A program made the position numbers and the translations under genes. The notes below the pieces were generated by a model. The model saw only the letters and a program-made list of their open reading frames with translations. It did no database searches and was not told the DNA's origin. Below, piece by piece: positions 7,774 through 13,787 of a DNA stretch of 26,640 nucleotides. Each line of letters opens with the position of its first letter. Within the stretch, counting starts at the first letter, position 1. Source of the stretch: DASRDU01 sp035560235 (GTDB taxonomy: Bacteria > Acidobacteriota > Blastocatellia > RBC074); assembly GCA_035560235.1 (NCBI GenBank), contig DATMAG010000029.1:1-26640 (forward strand). The letters run 5' to 3'.

Positions 7774-8739
7774 TCATCCGGCGCTCCTGATTTCCGCGAG
7801 CAGTTCAGCCCACGCCTGCTGCTCGCGCTGCGGCTCAAAGAGCGCGGCAGCTTTGCGAACGGCAGCGCGCAACGATTCGAGAAAGTCTGCGTCAGTCTCA
7901 GCGCGCTCAAGCAGCCGGGCCAGCTCGCTTGTGCTTCCGGCCTGAAAGTAGCCGGGATAATCAGCGCCGAGCAGGCCGATGTTGCCGGGAATTTCTGAAG
8001 CGATGACCGGCACGCCCGCCGTGGCTGCTTCACCAATCACATTTGCCCCGCCCTCCAGGCGTGAGGAAAGAACTCATAAATCGCTCTCTGCGAGCAGCCG
8101 CCGGGTCTGCGATGGCGACAATTCACCGAGCCATTGATAGCGCGGATTGATTTTCATTTCACGCTGCGCCCGCTGTGCCATTGCCTCAGTCATCGCCCTG
8201 CCGATGTGAATGATCTGAAGGCGCGACGCGGCAGGCAGCAGTCGCGCTGCCATCGCTGCGCGAAACGGGTCTTTCACGGCGCGGAGATGACCGATCACGC
8301 ACACGGTAAAGCGACCGGGGGTTTGAGATTTGGGATTTGAGAAACAGAAGGGCTGAACAGACTGATAAATCACCTGCGTCCGGCGCTGCAAATCTTCAGG
8401 CAGTTCCTTCAGCGCTTCCGGCTGCAGCACGATGATGCGCGTAGCGAGTTCGAGCGACTGCCACGCCTGTCGGCTCGTTTTCAGATCGCGGTAAAGATCG
8501 GTGCCGGTCAGCGCGACGATCAGCGGACGGTCAGGATGGGCGCGGTGAAAGCGTTTGATGGATGAATGGCTGCGCCTGGCGTGCAAAGCAATCAGCAGAT
8601 CGAACGATTCGTCCGTGTAATGCTGAGCAATGGTGACGCGATGGCCCAGGCGTTTGAGGATCCCTGACCAGCGCAGCGCCGTGACGCGGTTGCCGTGCCG
8701 TGTGCGGGGCGGGGCGGGGGTGATGATGCCGATTCTCAT
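7774..8739 (-). CDS. senB: Selenosugar synthase SenB-like glycosyltransferase with in-frame UGA
   Basis: Read through one internal TGA (8074-8076), the gene encodes 321 residues. The N-terminal part (MRIGIITPAPPRTRHGNRVT, then HARRSHSSI, then LTGTDLYRD) and the middle (CVIGHLRAVKDPFRAA) match the SenB family, which makes a selenosugar from selenophosphate and a UDP-sugar. The UGA is codon 222, between AESDL and VLSSRLEGGANVIGEAATAG. The residues just after it belong to the conserved donor-binding motif of this glycosyltransferase type. Coding potential therefore continues in the same frame with no shift. UGA may specify selenocysteine, or be a nonsense mutation or base-call error. Restart at a GTG (8040) would drop the conserved motif. 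No good ribosome site is seen before the ATG. Confidence 0.82.
8046..8065 (-). promoter_or_regulatory. Candidate SECIS-like hairpin after the senB UGA
   Basis: In the mRNA, a CGCC/GGCG stem closes a five-base loop UGGAG, which begins 17 bases after the UGA. A bulged A and three more pairs (C-G, U-G, C-G) extend the stem downward. Bacterial SECIS elements are hairpins soon after UGA with a G early in the loop, and this one fits that loosely. No folding energy was computed, and GC-rich coding DNA gives such hairpins by chance. Confidence 0.4.
8314..8346 (-). repeat. In-frame CAAATC-type repeat insert in senB
   Basis: On the coding strand this stretch holds three near-copies of a CAAATCCCAAA-type unit. 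It encodes the peptide FSNPKSQTPGR (residues about 132-142), in the linker just before the second Rossmann-like domain. A related stretch encoding FKSQTPE occurs in the senA linker at 10186-10242. AT-richer, repetitive sequence inside GC-rich genes suggests a dispersed repeat that has entered coding DNA. Confidence 0.5.
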
Positions 8740-8760
8740 TGGGGAGGTCGTTGAGTAATT

Positions 8761-8877
8761 CGGAAGAGAGAGGACGGAACAAACGGAAATAACGAAACAG
8801 ACGGAAGATGAGCTGAACAGAGTGTGAAGCCTGCCGTTTCTTCCGTTATTTCCGTGTATTCCGCCATCTCTCTTCTG
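8761..8877. repeat. Imperfect inverted repeat, CGGAACAAACGGAAAT family, copy 1
   Basis: The left arm (about 8761-8806) and right arm (about 8831-8877) are reverse complements over about 43 bases with several mismatches. Each arm is built from short units such as CGGAAATAACGGAA. The same family recurs at 11241-11345. It fills most of the gap between the ferritin-like gene and senB and could fold into a long hairpin in the mRNA, acting as terminator, stabiliser or mobile palindromic element. Confidence 0.7.
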
Positions 8878-8898
8878 CTGAACTGAACAGGGGCCTGC

Positions 8899-9360
8899 TT
8901 ATGCTGGCCAGGCGCTGACTTCGCCGGGCTTGCGGAGCATCTTGTTGATTTCGCCGAGGTGCATTTCTTCTTCAGCGACCATCCGGCGGGCGTATTCTTC
9001 GAGCAGGACTGAGCGGTCGCGTGTCAGGTCGAGCAGTTTCTGGTAAAGCGCCAGCCCGTTCTTCTCGGCTTCGAGCGCTTCAAGCAGGATGTCATTGATC
9101 GCGTGCTTGTGCGTTTCGAGCAGCGCGCCGATCTTCAGCGACGGATGCTCGCCGAAATGCGTGATCAGTTCACCGGCCTGATGCGCGTGCGCCAGGCAGG
9201 TTCCCGCTTCGTTGCGCAGCCACGCGGTAATCGGAATGCGATTGTGGCCGAAAACCATAAATGAATAATGCGTGTAACGCACTACGCCCGCGAGTTCGGC
9301 TTCGAGAATTTCATTCAGCACCGCGATGACGGCGGCCCTGTCAAATTGCTGGTCTGACAT
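8899..9360 (-). CDS. Bacterioferritin-like ferritin-family protein
   Basis: The 153-residue protein has the four-helix ferritin/bacterioferritin pattern: LEAELAGVVRYTHYSF (helix A ligand glutamate), LAHAHQAGELITHFGEHPSL (helix B), LEAEKNGLALYQ (helix C) and MVAEEEMHLGEI (helix D, ExxH). Such proteins oxidise and store iron or serve as di-iron oxidases. In helix B the usual ExxH pair reads C55-LA-H58, so one classical ferroxidase ligand is replaced by cysteine, although Glu51 is four residues earlier. An AGGAGG site is spaced better for the second ATG (9360) than the first (9363). Lying between senA and senB, it may supply or buffer iron for the iron-dependent SenA; that role is inferred from position only. 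Confidence 0.82.
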   Translation of the reverse strand: MSDQQFDRAAVIAVLNEILEAELAGVVRYTHYSFMVFGHNRIPITAWLRNEAGTCLAHAHQAGELITHFGEHPSLKIGALLETHKHAINDILLEALEAEKNGLALYQKLLDLTRDRSVLLEEYARRMVAEEEMHLGEINKMLRKPGEVSAWPA

Positions 9361-9384
9361 CATTCCCTCCTTGTAATGTGAAAT

Positions 9385-10731
9385 TCACTGCGCGCAGGTG
9401 CGAAAGCCTGCCCACACATCGCGGCGGTCAGGTTTGTAGAAGTTGCGATAGGTCGGACGAATCAGATGCGAGCGCGTCGCCCAGCATCCGCCGCGCAGCA
9501 CTTTGTGATCACCAAACCAGGGCGCGGAGTATTCCTTGTACGGCCCTGGCCGGAAACCCGGGAACGGCCCGAAATCGGTCGCCGTCCATTCCCACGCATT
9601 GCCGATCATCTGACGCACTCCGAAGGCGCTGTCACCAGCGGGCAGCGCGTGAACGTTCACGCAGCCGCCGGCGCGCCAGTCCAGATTCGCGCGCTCAGGC
9701 GTCGGCAGTTCATCGCCCCACGGAAAGCGGCGTTTTATTTGAGCAATGCCGTCGCCATCAGGTTCACAGCACGCGGCCATCTCCCATTCGGCTTCGGTCG
9801 GCAGCCTGCGTCCGGCCCAGCGGCAATAGGCTTCGGCCTCGTACCAGTTGACGTGCAGCACCGGCAGATCATCCTCAAGCGGCACCCACTCATTGAAATT
9901 CCGGCGCAGCCAGCGCCCGTTCGCTTCGCGCTGCCAGTAGAGCGGATGCACAGCCCTGACGCTTTGTCGCCACTGCCAGCCCGCCTCGCTCCACCACTGC
10001 CGATGCCGGTAGCCGTTGTCTTCAACGAAGGCGCAGAATTCAGCCTGCGTCACCGCCGTGCGCGAGATGTGAAACGGCCTGACTGTGACGAATTGAGGCT
10101 CAAGCTCATTGTCAAAGAAGAATTCAGCCGATCCCGGCGCGCTGCCGAGCAGAAACCTGCCGCCTGGAATGAAGGCATCACCTGAGACTGGCGCTTTGTG
10201 ATTTGCGACCAGGGATTCAGGAGTTTGCGATTTGAAACCGGCGATTGGCGGCGCAGCATAGCCAAGCGTCTGCCGCGTGTAAGTGAACGCCTCGGCGTGC
10301 ATGCATTCGTGAAAGAGCGCGAGGTGCAGAAAGTATGCTTCGTCGTAACCGTCAATGGCTGCGGGTTCGCTTTCACAGCCCGCTTCAATCACCAGTTCCA
10401 GCACGCGGCGCACGTACTGAATCGTTTCTTCCTTCGACGGGAGCGGCAGATCCCAGCGCGTGTCGTGCGCGACTTCGGCTGAGTTGTAAAGTTCATCGCC
10501 TGATCTGAGCAGCGGCTCGCGCCCGCGCAGGTGACGCAGCAGCCAGTATTCATAGAACCACGCGACGTGACCCGTCTCCCAGCGCAGCGGATTCACAATC
10601 GCCAGACGCGGGCCGATCATCTGCTCGTCGTCGAGATCGGCAATCAGTTCCAGCGTGCGCTCGTGCGCTTCCGGAATGCGGGCATAAAGCGCCGCGTGTC
10701 GTGCGGGTTGTAAGCCTTGCGCGGGATACAT
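9385..10731 (-). CDS. senA: Selenoneine synthase SenA-like (EgtB family) iron enzyme
   Basis: The 448-residue protein has the EgtB layout: an N-terminal DinB_2 bundle with metal-ligand motifs HVAWFYEYW (His55) and HECMHAEAF (His141, His145), then a formylglycine-enzyme-like domain from about 186 (IPGGRFLLGS, RLPTEAEWEMA, GNAWEWT, VLRGGCW, AGFRTC). EgtB proteins use Fe(II) and oxygen to join a sulfur donor to hercynine; the SenA branch joins a selenosugar instead. The SenA call rests on its place beside senB and selD. A repeat-derived peptide (about 164-182) lies in the interdomain linker. The start is two bases after the DinB-family stop, implying coupled translation. Confidence 0.88.
   Translation of the reverse strand: MYPAQGLQPARHAALYARIPEAHERTLELIADLDDEQMIGPRLAIVNPLRWETGHVAWFYEYWLLRHLRGREPLLRSGDELYNSAEVAHDTRWDLPLPSKEETIQYVRRVLELVIEAGCESEPAAIDGYDEAYFLHLALFHECMHAEAFTYTRQTLGYAAPPIAGFKSQTPESLVANHKAPVSGDAFIPGGRFLLGSAPGSAEFFFDNELEPQFVTVRPFHISRTAVTQAEFCAFVEDNGYRHRQWWSEAGWQWRQSVRAVHPLYWQREANGRWLRRNFNEWVPLEDDLPVLHVNWYEAEAYCRWAGRRLPTEAEWEMAACCEPDGDGIAQIKRRFPWGDELPTPERANLDWRAGGCVNVHALPAGDSAFGVRQMIGNAWEWTATDFGPFPGFRPGPYKEYSAPWFGDHKVLRGGCWATRSHLIRPTYRNFYKPDRRDVWAGFRTCAQ
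10186..10242 (-). repeat. In-frame CAAATC-type repeat insert in senA
   Basis: On the coding strand this linker segment carries CAAATCGCAAACTCC and CGCAAATCACAAAG, variants of a CAAATCxCAAA unit, and encodes GFKSQTPESLVANHKAPVS. It sits between the DinB_2 and FGE-like domains, where an insertion would be tolerated. The related segment in senB (8314-8346) encodes the same KSQTP core. Confidence 0.5.
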
Positions 10732-10733
10732 AA

Positions 10734-11225
10734 TCAGCGGGGCAGCAGGTAGTAAAGTAAATCGGTGCCCGGCGGCTGAACGCCCGCCTGCCTGAGCATC
10801 GCCACAACCTGACCGCGATGCAGCGTCGAGTGATTGACGACGTGCTGCATCTGCAATTCGAGCGGCAATGAGTACGGATTTCCTTTCGTGTCTCTGTAAT
10901 TGATGACTTCGGCCAGAGCTGCGTTGGTCAGCCCTTCGATGAACTGCTGCCGGTCGGCTTCGATCTCCTGCCAGCGCGTGCGAATGGCGGCGAGGTCAGG
11001 GAACTCCGCGCTCTTCCACAAGCCGGGCGGCGAAGTTCCTTTCCAGCGTTCCAGCCAGATCCATTCGGCGCTGAGCATATGCACCAGCGTCCCGTGAATC
11101 GAGCCGTGACTTGCGCCCGTTTCGCGCTGCTGCGCTTCAGGGGACAACTGCCCGGCAGCATCGAGTACCTTGTGATTGGCCCATTCGGTGTAAGCGTAAA
11201 GTCGGCGGATGTCGTCAGTGTTCAT
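10734..11225 (-). CDS. DinB-family protein
   Basis: The 163-residue protein is a DinB/YfiT-like four-helix bundle. It shows the family's three metal-binding histidines: His49 in HMLSAEWIW, and His132 and His136 in NHSTLHRGQ. Members include thiol-dependent transferases and hydrolases; many have no known function. The ATG at 11225 is chosen because any longer reading would run through the intergenic inverted repeat. The stop lies two bases before senA. SenA itself has a DinB_2 domain, so a role with small thiols or selenols is plausible but unproven. No clear ribosome site is seen. Confidence 0.82.
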   Translation of the reverse strand: MNTDDIRRLYAYTEWANHKVLDAAGQLSPEAQQRETGASHGSIHGTLVHMLSAEWIWLERWKGTSPPGLWKSAEFPDLAAIRTRWQEIEADRQQFIEGLTNAALAEVINYRDTKGNPYSLPLELQMQHVVNHSTLHRGQVVAMLRQAGVQPPGTDLLYYLLPR

Positions 11226-11240
11226 GGCAGCCAGGAGAGA

Positions 11241-11345
11241 AGAAGAGATGTCGGAACAAACGGAAATGACGGAACAGACGAAAAAAATGCCGGGTGTTGC
11301 TTTTCCGTTTGTTCCGTTCTTTCCGCGTGTTCCGCGATCTCTGCT
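11241..11345. repeat. Imperfect inverted repeat, CGGAACAAACGGAAAT family, copy 2
   Basis: The left arm (about 11241-11284) and right arm (about 11301-11345) are imperfect reverse complements made of units such as TCGGAACAAACGGAAATGAC. It is the same family as 8761-8877; both share CGGAACAAACGGAAAT exactly. It occupies the gap between selD and the DinB-family gene and would form a long hairpin in the polycistronic mRNA. Confidence 0.7.
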
Positions 11346-11352
11346 GTTTCTT

Positions 11353-12390
11353 TCAACGAACGATGAGCAAGTGTGAGCCGCGTTCGGTGACGCGGCCAAT
11401 GATGGCGGCGTCGGCGTAATGTTCACGCAGGTGATTGAGCAATGCTTCAGCCCTGTCTGCGGCAATGCAGATCAGAATGCCGCCCGCGGTCTGCGGGTCA
11501 AAGAGGACGCTCGCCATCTCTTTGCTGACCTCTTTGCTGAGCTGCACGTCATCGCCGACGTATTCGCGGTTGGTGCGGTCGCCTTTGGTGAGCATTCCTT
11601 TGGCGGCCAGTTTCAGCGCGCCGGGCAGCACCGGGACGCGGGCGGCATCAATCTCGAAGGTGACATTGCTTGCTCTTGCCACTTCCCAGGCGTGACCCAT
11701 CAGGCCGAAGCCGGTGATGTCGGTCGCGGCCCGGACGTCAAACTCCTGCATCGCTTTCGCGGCTTCGCGTCCGGGCGTGAGCATCGTCGCGCTTGAGCGC
11801 GCCATCACTTCGGCATCAGCTTTTTTGAATTTCACTCCGGTCGAAATGATGCCCGTGCCAATCGGCTTGGTCAGAATCAGCGCGTCGCCGGGCCGCGCTC
11901 CGTCATTGGTGGCAACCTTGCGCGGATCAATCACGCCGGTGACGGAGTAGCCGAACATGATCTGATCGTTGTCAACGCTGTGACCGCCGATCAGCGTCAC
12001 TCCGTTTTCAGTCAGGATTGACAGCCCGCCGCGCATGATTTCGCCGAGGATTGAATAATCAACGCCCTTTTTCGGAAAGCAGGTAATCGCCATCGCGGTC
12101 ACCGGCGTGCCGCCCATCGCCCAGACATCGTTGATCGAATTGAGCGCGGCAATGCGCCCGTAATCGAACGGGTCATCCACAATCGGCGTGAAAAAGTCGA
12201 GCGTCTGAACAATCGCCAGGTCATCGCGCAGACGATACACCCCGGCGTCATCGGCGTTTTCATAGCCGACAATCAGGTTCGGATCGTGTGGTTGTTTCGG
12301 TAATCCGCTCAGCACCTGAGCGAGCGCCTGTGGCGACAGCTTGGCCGCTCAACCAGCGCACGAAACCATTTCAGTCAGTCTTTTTGCCAT
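11353..12390 (-). CDS. selD: Selenophosphate synthetase (selenide, water dikinase) with selenocysteine codon
   Basis: Read from the ATG at 12390 through an in-frame TGA (12349-12351), the protein is 345 residues, the normal SelD length. The UGA is codon 14 in SCAG-U-AAKLSP, which aligns with the catalytic Cys17 of E. coli SelD (GAGCGCKISP). SelD proteins with selenocysteine here are well known. Later landmarks are ENADDAGVYRL, TLDFFTPIVDDPFDYGRIAALNSINDVWAMGG, LIGGHSVDN and ATDITGFGLMGHAWE. It makes selenophosphate from selenide and ATP, feeding both selenocysteine and the sen pathway, where this role is called SenC. Calling only the part after the UGA (start 12315) would lose the catalytic residue. 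Confidence 0.93.
12319..12348 (-). promoter_or_regulatory. Candidate SECIS-like hairpin after the selD UGA
   Basis: Two alternative hairpins follow the UGA: CUGU/ACAG closing loop CGCC (loop from base 14), or CGCC/GGCG closing loop ACA (loop from base 18). The second uses the same CGCC/GGCG stem, in nearly the same place, as the candidate after the senB UGA. Neither is a strong match to a bacterial SECIS by eye; the case for selenocysteine here rests on the protein alignment. Confidence 0.4.
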
Positions 12391-12755
12391 GCCCTGGATT
12401 GTAGAGGCGCGCCTGTGAAATTGACAAGCAGCCGACACGCGATTGCGGCCTGCCGGAACTTTAATATTAATCACGAAAGGCAGGGATTGCTGCGGCTCGC
12501 GCCTTTGTGTCAGGATGCGCGCATCCTGAAAAATCAGTCGAGGCCGATGATTGCAGTGGTTTCAGCCAGTGGTTCTTTGATCTTTCACTGATTCGGCCAC
12601 CCTCACCACCTCACAATTCGCTGATCCCGGTTGCCTGAGCAAATCCGGCAATCCGCGACCCGCCTGCGCACAATGTTCAGCAGCGTGCGGAGCGGGTCAT
12701 CAACTTGTGTCGCGCCTGGTGTGCAAACAGAGCGCGCCTCAACAGGAGTCCCAGT
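12391..12755. other. Divergent intergenic region between selD and a secreted-protein gene
   Basis: This 365-base region should hold the start signals of both genes. The minus-strand selD promoter is listed separately. On the plus strand only the ribosome site AGGAG at 12744-12748, eight bases before the ATG at 12756, is clear. An AT-rich patch with TTTAATATTAATCA lies at about 12460-12473. No RNA gene or repeat was recognised in the rest. Confidence 0.5.
12398..12427 (-). promoter_or_regulatory. Sigma-70-like promoter of selD, possibly leaderless
   Basis: On the minus strand, TTGTCA (12422-12427) is followed after 18 bases by TACAAT (12398-12403). The ATG of selD comes only seven bases after the -10 box, so transcription would start at or next to the A of the ATG, giving a leaderless mRNA. 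No ribosome-binding site precedes the ATG, which agrees with this. Confidence 0.5.
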
Positions 12756-13667
12756 ATGAACAGCCTCATCCGCAGCCGATTCCTCATGCTCCCGCTCTTC
12801 ATCTCAATGCTCGCGCCGTGCAGCCTCGCCGTCGCAGCGCAGGAGCCGAATGATATAAAGACGGGCAGCGTGTTGTTCTTCAACCTTTACACCAGCAATG
12901 CCGCTGATCCGGGCCGCGAGGATACGCAGATCAACATCACCAACACCAACTCATCGTCCGGTGTTGCGGTTCATCTGTTTGCCGTGGACGGCAGCACCTG
13001 CTCGGTCGCTGACAGTTTTGTCTTTCTGACGCAGAGCCAGACGTCACACTTTTTTGCGAGCGACTTCGATCCCGGCGTCAGAGGCTATCTGGTCGCCATC
13101 GCTTATTCAGGCAATACTCCGGCGCAGTTCAACTTTCTGACCGGCACGGCCTATATTCACCTGGCTGATGGCCGGATGGCCGATCTGCCTGCGGTCGCGG
13201 TGACGCGGCGTGGCGGCGGCATCACTGACAATGGTGATGGTTCGGTGAATCTGCCCTTTGATGGCGTGACCTATGACCGGCTGCCGGCAGCGGTGGCGCT
13301 CTCGAACTTCAACAGCCAGGTCACTGACAGCACCAGCATGTTCATCTCTTCGCCGCGCAATCTGTTTGTCGGTGAAGCGCCGTCCATCAGCATCTTCACG
13401 CTGGTCTTCAATGAACTGGAAAGATCAGCCTCGACGAGTTTCAGGATCGGCTGTTTTTCCGAGGTTCCACTGACCAGCCTGCGGGTCGTGCCCGGCCCGA
13501 TTACGTCCTTCGTTCCGGCGGGACAGGTCGGATGGGTGCGGATGAGCGCGAGTCGTCCGCTGCTTGGCGCAAGCCTGAGCCGCGGGCCAAACTTTGCCGG
13601 AGGGCGCAACCTGACCACGCTGTCACTCTTTTCATCGTGGACGATCATCGCTCCCGGCAGCGTGTGA
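12756..13667 (+). CDS. Secreted protein of unknown function
   Basis: The 303-residue protein starts with a signal peptide (basic MNSLIRSRF, hydrophobic core, then AVAAQ near residue 27). The mature part is beta-rich with few charged stretches: GSVLFFNLYTSNA, INITNTNSSSGVAVHLFAVDG, SFVFLTQSQTSHFFASDFDPG and a late tryptophan motif GQVGWVRMSAS. Similar NITNTN...VAVHLF proteins seem common in Blastocatellia, but I know no function. The ATG at 12756 has a well-spaced AGGAG; upstream in-frame starts lack one. The two cysteines Cys86 and Cys245 or so could form a disulfide. It is transcribed alone. Confidence 0.78.
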   Translation: MNSLIRSRFLMLPLFISMLAPCSLAVAAQEPNDIKTGSVLFFNLYTSNAADPGREDTQINITNTNSSSGVAVHLFAVDGSTCSVADSFVFLTQSQTSHFFASDFDPGVRGYLVAIAYSGNTPAQFNFLTGTAYIHLADGRMADLPAVAVTRRGGGITDNGDGSVNLPFDGVTYDRLPAAVALSNFNSQVTDSTSMFISSPRNLFVGEAPSISIFTLVFNELERSASTSFRIGCFSEVPLTSLRVVPGPITSFVPAGQVGWVRMSASRPLLGASLSRGPNFAGGRNLTTLSLFSSWTIIAPGSV

Positions 13668-13685
13668 GATGAAGAAAAGATGAAT

Positions 13686-13762
13686 GGACAGGATTGACAG
13701 GATTGACAGTCTGCTGAATAAGCTCAATTCACCTCGTTTCGTTCATCCTGTAAATCCTGTCC
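13686..13762. terminator. Inverted repeat between convergent genes, probable bidirectional terminator
   Basis: The arms GGACAGGATTGACAGGAT (13686-13703) and ATCCTGTAAATCCTGTCC (13745-13762) pair over 18 bases with one mismatch around a 41-base loop. The left arm contains tandem ACAGGATTG units, and a further unit continues into the loop. It lies between the stops of the secreted-protein gene and the AAA-like gene, as expected for a shared terminator. There is no long T-run, so intrinsic termination is uncertain. Confidence 0.5.
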
Positions 13763-13787
13763 CGGATGCTTCCTGCTTTTTTCTGAT

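Noticed and set aside
7774..8040. Separate small gene starting at the GTG at 8040.
   Set aside because: It is the C-terminal part of senB; the conserved VLSSRLEGGAN stretch upstream of this GTG is in the same frame, and no ribosome site precedes the GTG.
8761..8877. CRISPR array or attachment site suggested by the repeated CGGAA units.
   Set aside because: The units are arranged as one inverted pair with no regular spacers, and no cas or integrase gene is present.
9466..10185. Plus-strand 239-codon frame opposite senA.
   Set aside because: Antisense shadow of a well-supported EgtB-like gene.
11226..11465. N-terminal extension of the DinB-family gene.
   Set aside because: The extension would translate the intergenic inverted repeat and overlap selD; the DinB domain begins at the ATG at 11225.
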